NCBI GenBank assembly: GCA_032622095.1
Contig: CP136067.1
Span: 54,227,899-54,291,898 of the forward strand
DNA from: Siphonodentalium dalli
Taxonomy: Eukaryota; Mollusca; Scaphopoda; Gadilida; Siphonodentaliidae
DNA: 64,000 bases
Direction: 5' to 3'
A program made the position numbers and the translations under genes. Positions 10,900-23,439 of the stretch are shown here, in pieces (position 1 is the first letter of the stretch; each line of letters begins with the position of its first letter). The notes beneath the pieces are model-generated. The model worked only from the letters and a program-made list of their open reading frames with translations, was not told the origin of the DNA and made no database searches.

Positions 10900-11510
10900 A
10901 CATTGTGGTCGTAGTTCTATAAAATGATTGTTTATGATTGAATAATCGTCTAATCTAATACAAAAACAAGAAACGAGCCTTGCATCCAAGTTTTTAAAAT
11001 GAAGTTATTCGCCACCCCCACCCCCCCCCCCCCCCCCCCCCCACCAACCAAGCAATTCCGGTCGCAAAATTTTTGTTCGCAATTCCACTTCCAGTTCTAT
11101 TAAATTACAGTTCATGAATGAAGAATCGTCTAATCTAATACAAAAAAAGAACTCATGTTACATCCAAGTTTTAAGATTAAAGTTATTCGCCACCCCCCCC
11201 CCCCCCCCCCCAACCACACACACACCCACCATGCAACTCAGATAGCAGATTTGTGTTCCACTTCCAGTTCTATAAATATGATTGATTATGATTGCTGGAT
11301 CGTCTAATCTATTGCAAAACAATAGCAAGCTCATCTGACATCCACGTTTTAAGAATAAAATTATTCGCCACCCCCCCTCACCAACCAATTCAGATCGCAA
11401 ATTTTGGTATGCAATTCCACTTCCAGGTCTACATAAATTTTTTTTATGATCGAAGAATCGTCTAATCTAATGCACAAAATAAAAAGCTCATCTGACATCC
11501 AAATTATAAG
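10900..11510 (-). repeat. Satellite array S1, minus orientation arm (first part)
   Basis: Units of about 150-160 bp with 'ttcgcaattccacttccag', 'gaatcgtctaatctaatgc', 'gctcatctgacatccaa' and 'aataaaattattcgccacc' followed by C runs. The longest C run is 22 bases at 11021-11042. The array is cut at about 11511 and resumes at about 15405 in the same unit. Confidence 0.85.
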
Positions 11511-12649
11511 AAACAAGACAGTCAATGACTGTGGGGTCGCTCACCAGACTGCAAAGACTGATAAGACTGGGACTCTGGAGACCACAACAGTCAGAACTTT
11601 TCATAATCACTTTAAAAGAAGTGGATATCTAAAGAGTTAAATCTAAAACAAAAAATTTGGAGTTATGTCCCTGGCCCCGCCCACATTTGACCCAGTGACC
11701 TGATTTGAACAAATCTGAACCCCAGTCACCCAAGGATCCTTCATACCAAATATGAACCCATATAGCCTGATGGTATTTGAGAAGAAGTCACTTTAAGAAT
11801 ACTATGGAGGGAAAGAGTTATGGCCCTGGCTTCGCAACTATTTCAAGTGAACTCATTTGAACAAATCTGAATGTGAGTCACCTAGGGAACATCCACACCA
11901 AATATGAAACCATTCTGTCTTATTGTTCTGAAGATGTTTAAAAGAATTACTATGGTGGGAAAGAGTTATGGCCCTGGCTTCGCAACTATTTGACCCAGTG
12001 ACCGCATTTGAACAAATCTGAATGAGAATCACCTAGGGAACATCCACACCAAATATGAACCCATTTGGTCTTATGGTTCCAGAGGAGAAGATGTTCAAAT
12101 AGTTGTTGTCGGACGGATGGATGGACAGACGATGGACGGACGAGGAGTGATGACTATAGCTCCACCGGAGCACGGGTAGGGTGGCTGGTTGGTAATTAAA
12201 TCTCTTATCTCCGCCCCTATTTGAACAAACGTGAATCCCCATCTATGAGATCCATTCATTTGGTAATTTCAGACATTAGATTTTAAGAGTTGAACTGAAC
12301 TGATTTTCCTAAAATGACCCCAAATCTGAAAAAATCTAAACCCCAGTCACCGAAGGACCATCCATACCAAACATAATCTAAATAGTCCAGATGGTTCTTG
12401 AGAAGAAATTGGTTTAAGAATTACTATGGAAGGAAAGAGTTATGGCCCTGACTTCTCACCTATTTGACCTGATGAACTCATTTGAACAAATCTGAATGTG
12501 AGTCACCTGGGGGACATCCACACCTAAATATATAAACCCATTTGGTCTTTAATATGTATCTGGAGAAGAAAACAATTGATGGACGGATAGAGACATAATG
12601 ACAGATGGATGGATGGGAGAACAGTCTGACATAGAGACTGACAAATTCA

Positions 12650-14350
12650 ATCCAATATACCCCCCCCCCCCCCCAAGTTTTCTTTGCAAAATCAGGGTAT
12701 AATGAGTTCAACTGGATACTGGTGGTTAAGAACATAATATTCGAACAGACAAGCCTGAACAAATTGTCCGACATTTGCAGAATGAGGTCCCCAAAGGGTG
12801 AATTTAATGACACAATCCTGCAATGCGGGCTAGCATCACCAAATTCACCCTCTGGGGACCTCATTCTGTGTAGGCCTCAACTGCTATGGGAGACATAGCA
12901 TTAGATTGAAGTTCTCCAGTTAAAGTTGGTGATGTGCACCCATTGGGCACCTCAATTATGCATTTTATATTCACAAATTAGGGGATATAGAAACTAAACA
13001 GAAGGCCTAAAGTAAGTAAAAATGTCAATTTAAGTGCCTATATACTTCCCAGAAGATGAGGCCTAAGCAGAATGAGGACCCTGGCTAGTGTATTTGGTGA
13101 TGCTAGACTGCTGTGCAGGGTAGCATAACTAAATTCACCCTCTGGGGACCTCATTCTGCAAATGCCAGATAGAAGACAAATTTAATCCAATATATACCCC
13201 CCCCCCCCCCATTTTTCTTTGAATATTAGTCGTATGATTTCATCTGGATAAGTGGTGATTAAAACAATAATATGAAATGGCCAAACCTGAATTTAGTATG
13301 TCTGACATTTGCAGAATTAGGTCCCAAAAATGTGGATTTAATGACAATATTCTGTAAGGCAGGCTAGCATCACCAAATTCATCCTCAATCTGATTAGGCC
13401 TCAATGGCCAATAAAACCAAGGAACAGATTGAAGTCCTACAGTTGAAGTTGGTGATACACACCCATTGAGCACCTCAATTATGCATTTTATCTTCTGCAA
13501 ATTAGGGGGACATTGAAACTGAACAGGTGGAAAAAAGTGACTAAATCAATGAAGTCCTACAGTTGAAGTTGGTGATACACACCCATTGAGCACCTCAATT
13601 ATGCATTTTATCTTCTGCAAATTAGGGGGACATTGAAACTGAACAGGTGGAAAAGGTGACTAAATCAAACTGTCAATTTGATACTTAGGATACTTCCCAG
13701 AAGATGAGGACTAAGCAGAATTAGGTCCCTGGCGGGTGTATTTGGTGAAGCTAGCATGCTGTATGGGGTAGCAACACTAAATTCACCATCTGGGGACCTC
13801 ACTATGTAAATGTCAGACACACTATTTCCAGACTTGAAGAAATCAAAGCCATTCACAGTATCATTGAATGTCAGTCATCACCTAACATTGAATGGAAGCA
13901 CCAGTTTGTTGTTAACTTGCTACAGATATGTTTAGATTAGAATAATACATGTCATCTGGCCAGTTTATATAATTAATGACCTGTACCTTTACAGATATAT
14001 ATGTCTCTGTGGTGAGAAGAGGTATTAAATTGAGAGGTGATATGGCTTGGAAGGGATGTTGGTTGATGGCAGGGTTGGGCCTGGGTCATGTGGGAGGGGG
14101 TGGGTGGGGGAGGGTGGAATGTTTCCATAATTTCATTAAAGAGTAAAGTTTCATAACTCTGCAGATGTTATATATAATGGTGTCACTTTTTTTCAAATTT
14201 TAAAACATGTTTAAAAAAAATTGCCCCAGAAGATGAGGCCTAAGCAGAATAAGGTAATTGAGGGTGTATTTGGTGATGCTAGCCTGCTGTATGGGGTAGC
14301 AACACTAAATTCACCATCTGGGGACTTCATTCTGCAAATGTCAGACAAAT
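12650..14350. repeat. Diverged ~530-bp tandem repeat with hairpin modules
   Basis: Units start near 'attcaatccaatataccccc' (about 12645) and 'tttaatccaatatatacccc' (about 13180). Each holds a hairpin module with 'cagaatgaggtccc' and its reverse complement. At 12778-12805 and 12841-12868 the 28-bp arms pair with one mismatch. Degenerate modules recur near 13070, 13315, 13712 and 14245. No coding function is seen. Confidence 0.75.
13431..13654 (+). repeat. Recent 120-bp tandem duplication
   Basis: Bases 13431-13534 are identical to 13551-13654, exactly 120 bp apart. They start 'gaagtcctacagttgaagtt' and include 'caattatgcattttatc'. The identity, compared with the diverged older units around it, indicates a very recent duplication or an assembly duplication. 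Confidence 0.95.
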
Positions 14351-15405
14351 GTCCAGGCTTGGAGAAATGAACAATGGACTATTCATTGTAGACTCTGGTA
14401 GAATAGTTGTTTAGCTAATGTCATGTCGTGTAATGACAGATGGTAAACTGGTCTGAAGCAAGCAGTCTGAAGCAAGAGTATTGGGTGACCACACTATGAT
14501 AAATTGGCTTTTTCAATAATACAGGCTTCAGTGTTCTCTTAAAAATTAATAGTGCATAGCAAAGAGGTCTGAATTATAAAGGGCCATAACTCTGTTAAAA
14601 TATATCGGATCAAACCCATATTTTAACTTGATCTGTATATAAGTGTCAAAAATTCATATACCAAATTTGGTGTTGATCAGATGAAAAATGTTTGAGTAAT
14701 CCTGTCTTGGATGAATTCTATATCAAAACAAGAGTGGAAGGGGTTAAATAAACAATACCAAAATCCATACAGATGAAGAACATGCTAAGAAAAATCTAGG
14801 TAAGAAATATGAGGCTGTGATGTGTCCTAAACAAAAATTAAAGGTCAAAATGCAAAAATTAAATTTTTTGTTTTTAAAGTTATGTCCCTGGCTCTGCCCC
14901 TATTTGACACAGTGACCCAATTTGAACAAATCTGAACCCCAGTCACCCAAGGTATCTATGTACCAAATATAAGCTAAATCGGCCAAATATTTTATTAGAA
15001 GAAGTCATTGTAAGAATTACTATGAGTTATGGCCCTGGTTTCTCAACTAATTGACCGGGTGACCTCATTTGAACAAATCTGAACACCAGTGACCCAAGGA
15101 CCCTCCATACCAAATATTAGCTAAATCGGCCCAATGGTTCTGAACAAGAAGTCGTTGTAAGAATTACTATGGAGGAATAGAGTTATGGCCCTGGCTTCGC
15201 AACTATTTGACCCAGTGACCTCATTTGAACAAATCTGAATGAGAGTCACCTAGGGAACATCCACACCAAATATGAACCAATACGGTATGATGGTTTCAGA
15301 GGAGAAGATGTTTTTAAAAAAGTTTGACGGACGGACAGACAGACGGACGACGGACGAGGAGTGATGACTATAGCTCCACCGGAGACTTTGTCTCAGGTGA
15401 GCTAA

Positions 15406-16200
15406 AAAGTTATTCGAAACCCCCCCCCCCCCCCTCCCCCACCCACCAACCAATTCAGATAGCAGATTTCAGAATTTTGTTCGCAATTCCACTTCCAGTT
15501 TTATAAAATGATTGTATATGATTGAAGGATCGTCTAATCTAATGCACAAAATAAGAAGCTCATCTGACATCCAAGTTTTAATATAAAAGTTATTCCTGTT
15601 CCATCAAATGATTGATTGATTAATATGTCAGGAACGTCTAATCTAATGCAAAACAATAACAAGCTCATCTGACATCCACGTTTTAAGAATAAAATTATTC
15701 GCCACCCCCTCAACAACCAATTCTGATCGCAAATTTGTGTTCGCAATTCCACTTCAAGGTCTACAAAATTATTGTTTATGATTGAAGAATCGTCTAATCT
15801 AATGCACAAAATAAAAAGCTCATCTGAAATCCAAATTTTAAGAATAAAGTAATTCGCCACCCCTCGCACCCACCAACCAATTCAGGTAGCAGATTTCAAA
15901 ATCTTGTTCGCAATTCAACTTACAGTTCTATGAAATGATTGATTATGATTGCACGATCGTCTAATCTAATGCAAAACAATAACTAGCCCATCTGACATCC
16001 ACATTTAAAGAATAAAATTATTCGCCACCCCCCCTCACCAACTAATTCAGATCGCAGATTTTCGTTCGCAATTCCACTTCCTGTTCCATCAAATGGTTGA
16101 TTGATTAAGATGTCAGGAACGTCTAATCTAATGCAAAACAATAACAAGCTCATCTGACATCCACATGTAAAGAATAAAATTATTCGCGAATAGCGATTTC
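15406..16200 (-). repeat. Satellite array S1, minus arm (second part) with alternating A/B units
   Basis: Five units of about 150 bp. 'gcacaaaataa...ccaagtttt' units (type A) tend to alternate with 'gcaaaacaataa...ccacgtttt' units (type B), suggesting a dimeric higher-order repeat. C-rich tracts separate the units. The array ends at 'aaaattattcgc' near 16190. Confidence 0.75.
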
Positions 16201-16324
16201 TATGTTACCGGGTGGCGAATAGGGGTCACTATGAATACCGAACACAACCGAACACAACCGGACACAACCGAAATAAAAGGTCGTAGACCACATGTCCCCC
16301 GACTCGAGTGGTAAACTTCATGAT

Positions 16325-16500
16325 TGGAATTAGTAGAGTCGCTTATGTCATATTTTGGGCTCCCGTGGGAAATTCATGAACAAATATAGAGACCATGTTC
16401 ATGAGCCAGTATATGGTCTCTACTTCAGAAAAAAATTTGTTAGACCCCCTGGGGTCGCGACTGGGTGGTCTGATGACGTCATAAAGATGGCCGCCATGCT
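16325..16500 (+). repeat. Left arm of an old inverted repeat (partner 23265..23425)
   Basis: Words such as 'ttagtagag', 'gcttatgt', 'cgtgggaa', 'aacaaatatagagac', 'tttgttagac', 'cgcgactgg' and 'tgacgtca' appear here and, in reverse complement and the same order, at 23265-23425. Identity is clearly below 100%, so the pair is old. It may be the TIR of a 7.1-kb transposon forming the core of the composite. Confidence 0.7.
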
Positions 16501-17350
16501 CATTTTTTTAAGTTCGCCATTGTTATATTTCATGATAAAAATATAATTTTGATAAAAAATAAATGACAATCCTTTTGTACCGTGCATGGTGTGACGCCAT
16601 GTTATATTTTTATATAATAATTTGTCCTCTTGATCAAAGATGGCCGCCAAAATGGCGACCGGAAGTGGGAAATTGATGATTTTCCATACATGTCGCTTAC
16701 ATCATTTCCGATTGTATCGAACTGGTGACGATTAGGGAATATACTTCTCTTCAATCTTGATAAAAACTCACTTAGGCATCACATTAGTTGATTTCTTGAA
16801 TCATAACCTTGATTTAATTCTCCAAATGCGATGATTTAATGGAATTGGTATGAATTTCGCCAAAATATACTTTTTTATTTTCTAACTATATCCTTATAGA
16901 AATTTAGAAATAATCGATGATGGAAATGAGTATGATCATTACATAAGGTATTTACATCTAACTGGATCCAGAAACTGTCAACTTAATCCAAGATGGCTTC
17001 CAAGATGGCGGCCAAAATACGATAATACGCAAATTTTACCCTTTTTCATCCAATTACGTTTCTGTCATGTAGAAGGTGAATGTAGTAGACTAATTTGCTT
17101 CTTCCAAATAAATATCTGCCATGTTACGGCACATTCATAGTAGTTGTCTTTCCGCAATGACTCAATATGCGAGTTCATATGATAATTATTGTCCAAATAA
17201 GCATCGTGAAAATTCGCTAAACATTATATTTGCACACGTCAAATAACATGTCCGCAACAGGAGAACGATATCTCGGTGTTAGATATATGAATGAATGTAG
17301 TCCGATTTAGATTATCCGGAGTTATTAATATCTCATTGTAATCGAGATGG
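16500..17350. other. Composite interior with 'agatggccgccaaaatggc' words
   Basis: The motif 'agatggccgcc(aaaatggc)' recurs at about 16486, 16638 and 16998. Its reverse complement 'gccattttggcagccatctt' recurs near 22434 and 22771, which extends the old inverted symmetry of the 7-kb core. No ORF of note. Confidence 0.5.
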
Positions 17351-17358
17351 CCGCCAAT

Positions 17359-18685
17359 CAGTGTTCACGCTGTCGGTAGCCAAATTAGCCAATGGCTAAT
17401 GTTTTTCGAATTTGGCTAATAAAAATTTCATTTGGCTAAACTTTTGGCTAAACTTTTTTTTACCCCAAATGGAGACTGAAAGCATGGAGTCAGAAAGCTA
17501 ATTAATAAAAGCGCTCAATAGATCGACATTCAAGACGAAGTTAGGTGACGAAAGTATTTCATTATTTTCGTACTTATGAAATATCGTTCCGTAACAGCAA
17601 AAGGTAAGCTCTAACAATTAGTGTACAGTAAACATATTTTTATTTCCAAATCTAACATAAATTTTGGCAAGTGGGTTTTCAATTCTGTGATATGAACGAT
17701 CTAGTCCGAAAATATCGAAAGTGGTAATATATTGCCGACTGTACAAAGGGAAACCCGATCGCGGACAGTAGGGAAACCCGATCGACAACTCTATCAACCA
17801 AGCGATCACACAGTGATATGCAATCATCTTTTGTTTTCACAAGACGGACATTCAAAGACGCATGGACATTAAACCGACCGTGGTTGAATCATGACAATGT
17901 GAAGAAAGCAATATTTTGTAAAGTGTGCATTGACGCTGGTATATAAGCAATTTGTTCGTAACAGGCTGTTTTAATCTGGAGAAAGATTACATCACTCTGC
18001 ACGAAACAGCAAAAGGTTATTATTTTACATTTAATCCCCTAATCCCCCATTGTCTGTCTGGTCACTCACGGGACTCCCGCACAATGCATGTTTATGATGA
18101 CATTGTATTTATGACGGTCGAGGTTTATGAGCACCAAGTGTAAGACAATAGCTTAATCAGCCAAATGTGAATCACGACAGATATTTTGTGGCTATTTGTC
18201 GTCAATACCGATACAGTCAAAATAATATGCATGCTTTTATGACAGATTGTAATTTGATAATGGCGTAACAATATTAAGTTATTAGTTTCCAGATGTCACT
18301 TAGATATTTTCGCAAGGATAAATATTTAATGATTTAAAAAAAAATATTGATATAAAACCAAAAAATAATAAATTAAGAAGGACAATCCCGGGTTACCCCC
18401 CCCCCCCAAATCACTCTTTCACATAAAGATTAATAAATTTTTAATAAATGATATATATAAAAATACTTCTAGTTCATAAAAATTATTTAAATTATTGTGT
18501 ATTTTACCTGTGTCTGTTAGATTTTACGTTTTAGTCATCAATTGTGAACCGACCAGAAAACGATGATTTAATTTGGCCAAATTTTTTTTTTAATTTGACC
18601 AAAAAACATTTGGCTAAAGTTTTTTTCATTTGGCTAATAAAATTTTCATTTGGCTAAAGTTTTTTTCGGTCCAGCGTGAACACTG
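17359..18685 (+). mobile_element. hAT element remnant, TSD ccgccaat, TIR cagtgttcacgctg
   Basis: The 14-bp left end cagtgttcacgctg (17359-17372) is the exact reverse complement of the right end (18672-18685). Eight-base duplications ccgccaat lie at 17351-17358 and 18686-18693. 'catttggctaaa' and 'tttggctaataaaa' subterminal repeats occur inside both ends. The interior holds a TTF-type zinc-finger remnant. It is inserted in the composite core, so it is younger than that core. Confidence 0.92.
17842..17946 (+). pseudogene. TTF-type zinc-finger fragment of a hAT transposase
   Basis: The frame from 17842 reads RRTFKDAWTLNRPWLNHDNV, then KKAIFCKVCIDAG and a stop. This fits the TTF-type finger that starts hAT-family ZMYM6/'52 kDa repressor'-like transposases: a basic RTF--W----PWL stretch followed by F-C--C. 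The downstream Cys/His and the catalytic domain are not recognisable, so this is a decayed gene remnant. Confidence 0.65.
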
Positions 18686-20480
18686 CCGCCAATGTGGCGG
18701 AAATGGCGAAATTTGACATTAAAATAGATATATTTCCGAAATATATCACAGCGTGCAAGAAAGGTATACATACGCATATCATTATCATACATGGGCTTTC
18801 GGTGAGAAATATATAAAACTGAAATATATGTTCGGGCACGTTAAGTAAATGGACTTGTGTCAAACTCGATTCTGATATTATATAAATAATTTAATAGAGA
18901 CCTACGTGGTATGTGGAGATAATAGTGAAGTTTCCAACTTCAGGCGATGTCAGCTACCAATGCTCAAATCATGCATGTGATCGCCATAAGTTCTTGCATA
19001 TCGATAACGATTGAGTTTATCTAATATCTACTCGTATACTAAAAGGTCTAGCTACGGACTCAATCAGATTACTGTATGTAGCTAACAGTAGCTGGCTTTT
19101 GAAGCCTGAAATTGAAAATATAAACCAGGAGATCGCCCGGAGCCTTGTTCAGATATTCTAGCTATACTTTATTCTTTTCCATTTCACCATGATACATGTA
19201 TACCGCCGGTATAGGTTTGGTAGATGAATGAGGTTGGATAGTCTGTCGAAGCTACACAGACGTTTTCTGACGTTTTCCATAAAAGTCTTCGTAAAATCAA
19301 CCATTGTATGGGTACTCTTGGTGATTGGAATGGAAAATCGACACAAAATTATCAGAAACCCCATTCTACCATTCTGGCAAACATATGTGCATGATGATTG
19401 TTGATGATAGCCTCATGCTTAGACTGATTCTTGTCACCAGTTCATACTATTAAAGTACCGCTACATTTCCACACGTGCATTACTATGACGACCAAGTTGG
19501 GATCTTGACAAATTTGAACTAGAACTCAAGCAATATATTTACTTGTATTGCAGCGATATTAGCATACTTATGTATCACTACACGTATGTACAAATGTATA
19601 TACTTAGTTTGTCTCATATACAAGTAGCGTTTATGTGTATCTGGACCATAACACTATCGTTAGGTGGGGTGAATATAAAATGATTCCCGGAAATTACTCA
19701 CATAAGCCTGCACAGTTGATGTCGAATCCGGTCCACGATTTAACGTATACTAATAGTTTTTGTATTATTCATGGAATAAATACTGTTTAAACTAAAGTCT
19801 ATCTGATCAAACTGGATTGATTTTCACGTGAACATGTATGGAGCTCTGCGTAGAATAGCCTCATCATGGCCGTGTTCTGCTGAAGTTAATCTATATATGC
19901 CACTTGGTTGGGGGATTATCAAGATGCATGAATGCAGCATGATATATACAATTTATGGGATATAGCCAGACTGATCTGATAACTCCTAGTCGAATAGAAT
20001 TAGAACAGTTTGAGTCATTAGAATATATATGGATCGGCCTATATAATATGATCTGAAAGATGCCATTATTATTATTATAGTGAACCATGGCCACCTCCGT
20101 AGTTACGCGTGCTAATTCAACTTCCTTCATTTCCACATTTCCTTTGGTTCATGATAACGTTATAACCAGAATCAACATGGCACGTCATGAGCTGTTATTA
20201 ACTCCAAATATTACTTCACATTATGTTGTAAGAAGTTAGTGGACTGCGTTGCCCCATAATGTCATTCAGTATTAAGAACCTGGATTATAGAGTATATTGG
20301 ACATAATAAATTAAACTGATGACATGACACCGGAAGACCCATCACTACTAATAGACGTTTCACCCATTTCCCACCATGTGGTCGTACAGTTTGTCAAAAC
20401 GCGGGAATTAGTATCATAATAAGTCTTGCCTGTCTATTTTTGGCTCGTATCTATTGCGCTTACCATTCACAGTCTTTCGT
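18686..20480. other. Composite interior without recognisable gene
   Basis: AT-rich DNA. Short ORFs on both strands show no motif, no convincing splice sites and no similarity to each other. Confidence 0.45.
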
Positions 20481-20486
20481 CATATA

Positions 20487-21120
20487 CTGTATACACCTGT
20501 CAGTAAGCCCATCCTCGAAGATAAGCCCAGTCTGTGTTTTTTACCCTAAATAAAACATGGGGAGGTCCTCGTAGATAAGCCCACCCCCATTTTTGAGCAT
20601 TTGGAAGGTGAATACAATCATGTATCTATCGTGTAGAATAGGAGAAGATACTCAAGCACATCTGTGCTTTTATAATTTGACCAGTTTCTTAAATAATAAA
20701 GATGTATAATAGTATACACTTTGTTAATATTCTGAATTATACACATCCTATTCGATTCTATTCTTAGTTTTTGGATCAGTCAAAGAGGTTTCAAATCAAT
20801 AAAATCAAAGGATGTGTCACTTATTGTTCACACCTTTATCAGATAAAATCCAATGGGATGTGGAGTAATGACTTGGGGTTTTTGTAGGAACCTTTGATAA
20901 TGCAGAAGTGTGATGTGTGTTCACCACTTCTCACTGTTGTGTTTTTATAAGAATTAGCTTGATTAATAAGCATCAGTGAAAAACATGATGGTACATGTGG
21001 GTCAGTACCTGAAGGCTAACTTAATTTTTGCATGGGGAGGTCCTCGTGAGTAAGCCCAGTACCCACTGTTTGACCAAAAATGTGCACGAGCCCCCCGGGC
21101 TTACTGATGGGTGTATACAG
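20487..21120. mobile_element. Mariner-like MITE, TSD TA, TIR ctgtatacacc...gtaagccc
   Basis: The left end 'ctgtatacacctgtcagtaa' and right end 'ttactgatgggtgtatacag' pair with few mismatches over about 25 bp, flanked by TA at 20485-20486 and 21121-21122. The interior has 'ggtcctcg..gataagccca' at 20571 and 'ggtcctcgtgagtaagccca' at 21041. It has no coding capacity. A partial copy of the right half is at about 50468-50560. Confidence 0.8.
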
Positions 21121-21122
21121 TA

Positions 21123-23264
21123 AGCTGCATGGTTGGATATGCAAAGCAGTTGCGCAGTCCCTGTTGATTTCGATAAACTTCAAAATAACCGCTAATCAAG
21201 TGCGGCCGGCAGCACAGTCATAACCATTGCCCAGAACCAATTTCCTATTAAACTGATGTACAAACGTAATGCATTGTCTCACTAAACTTTTCACATGCCT
21301 AAATCATAGAAATCAATATGGGATATTAGTTTGCTGTATGCTCAATGGTCCATACCAGCCTACCGTGTTTATGCCAAGCCACCTTTCGTATATTGGGCTA
21401 ATAACTTTGTGTGGCTACGACCAATTAACTGTAAACGAGGAAAGCCAACAACCAGACATACCACTTCGCCCGTTTGTGGGGATCTAGCCTGGTGTATGGC
21501 AATGTTCATTTCAACTGAATAACATGTCCTGTGGGGTCACTAACTTATATTAACTTTTCAAAACTCCACATTTGCAATGAAAGTGGTTGGACTACTTTGG
21601 TGAAAACAATCATCCAGATTTCAGAACCTGGTATTCACAATATATCACGTTAAGCTTGATACGGGACACTACCGCATATACGGATATATTACCCACATAT
21701 GGGTGTCTATTCTATTTTGATCTGTTGTGGTTATCAATACGATTGAACCCTGCTAAGTTCAGCTAAACGAGGTTCAAATGGTATTACCATGCACATTTAA
21801 TTAAAGGTTACAGCGCAACTAACAGTGAGACAAGCAGGCCAAATGACAGCCATAGCATTAATTCTACTATTGTTTGTGTTTTATAAACAAGGATGTGTTG
21901 TTTCTTGCTTGCCAAGATTAATGGTATAGCTGAGAAGTACAATCCCACTTCATAACTATCACAATAAACAATTGCGTATTGCTACCTGCTATGATACACT
22001 ATATGCATTTGCTACAGATATGTCGCGACAAGAACTAACACTAACGATTAACTGCATCATCAATTACTATTTGATATGGTAACCAGTTACTAACCACCAT
22101 TACTTCTCACTTCGTACTTTGGCTTAGAGTATAGCACAGAAGTCTAGACATTGGAATAGTAACACTTGCCCACCAAAGCTAAGATGGCGGTCTAAGATAC
22201 TTTCTAATTTCACATAGTGAGTTGGATTTTCTCTTCAACACCCTCCTTACTTAATATCAGGAAATTTGAAGAAATGCCGCGTATGCCGTATAGGACATCG
22301 CTAATTTGTATAAGAAATTAAAGCTATGCGCATATACTTAAAATTAGCCGATTAACCTAATTCCCCATGATGGAATGCCAGGGCGACATTTGGTGATGTA
22401 CCGTAACGAACACTGACTTTTGTATTTTGACTGCCATTTTGGCAGCCATCTTGGATGAAATTGAACAGTTTTGTTGAAGTGTGATAATAATTCCGCATGT
22501 GGCACGAATAATTTGTTCCCATCACTGAATGCCGCTCATTTCTTTAAATCTATTGCTACAATATCGGAATTAATTTTTTACAAGATGATATAATTCGATT
22601 GTCTAAAGTGGATTTTTGACAGATCGAACAACGTTTTGTACAATACAATTGGTCACCACATTGCTGAAGTAATAATTAAACACAGAATTGTCACAATTCG
22701 CAGTCGATACCAAACGGAAGGTCATTTACATGAGATTCTTGAAAATCACAAAATTGTTGATTTTTTAGTGCCATTTTGGCAGCCATCTTTGACTGGAATA
22801 ACATTTTCCCGTTAAATTGGGTACTGTACTTCGAGAACTACTATTGATGCATTGCCCTAACTGAAAATAATGTATAACAATTAAGAAATATGCGCTGAAT
22901 TCGTCAGTTCTTATGACAACCCTACATCTGAACCAGTGTTGTTTACAGTAATTATTTGGGGACACCTGTTTATATGCCAAAGTCATATCCGAAGGCAGCA
23001 GCCCTAAGTTTGGGAGGTTATGGGTGGCATCCCCACTTGAACTACATGTACATACTGCCATAAAATGACAATTTATTGCTTTATTTGATGGTTTAGTGTT
23101 AGTTGTGTTTGTTTTCTAGTAATAATGGTCAAAAAACTAATTATCTGAGGAATTTTTCTTCTTTCTAACTGTTTTTTGGGCGCCTGGAGTTTGGGCGCCC
23201 ATACCTGTTACAGGTACCAAAACTGGCCTGGAAATTACCCTGATCTGAACTGAACTGACAATGA
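21123..23264. other. Composite interior without recognisable gene
   Basis: Several ORFs under 100 codons show no recognisable motif. 'gccattttggcagccatctt' words at 22434 and 22771 mirror those at 16486-17010. Confidence 0.45.
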
Positions 23265-23425
23265 CGTCATCTTTGTGACGTCATAATTCTCGCCAGTCGC
23301 GGACCCATGAAGTCTAACAAACTTTTTCCGACAAAGTAAGTGATACCCTATCATAATATCATAGTCTCTATATTTGTTAAAAAAATTCCCACGAAAGTAC
23401 ATAAGCAACTCTACTAAATTGTTAG
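23265..23425 (-). repeat. Right arm of the old inverted repeat (partner 16325..16500)
   Basis: Read on the minus strand it follows the left arm in order: 'ttagtagagttgcttatgt', 'cgtgggaa', 'aacaaatatagagac', 'gtttgttagac', 'cgcgactggcg', 'tgacgtcacaaagatg'. Confidence 0.7.
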
Positions 23426-23439
23426 AAGGATACTATTTG

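Larger units (their letters stand above)
11511..15405. mobile_element. About 3.9-kb repeat-rich insertion into satellite S1
   Basis: The satellite stops within its 'ttaagaataaagttattcg' motif at about 11511 and resumes at about 15405. Near the ends are 'gctcaccagactgcaaagac' and, inverted, 'gactttgtctcaggtgagc', a weak terminal pairing. Inside are two blocks (about 11650-12180 and 14880-15400) with 'gttatggccctggcttcgc', 'atttgacccagtgacc' and 'ggacgaggagtgatgacta'. Between them lies the 12650-14350 tandem region. I find no protein. Whether this is one element or an accretion of several is unresolved. Confidence 0.5.
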
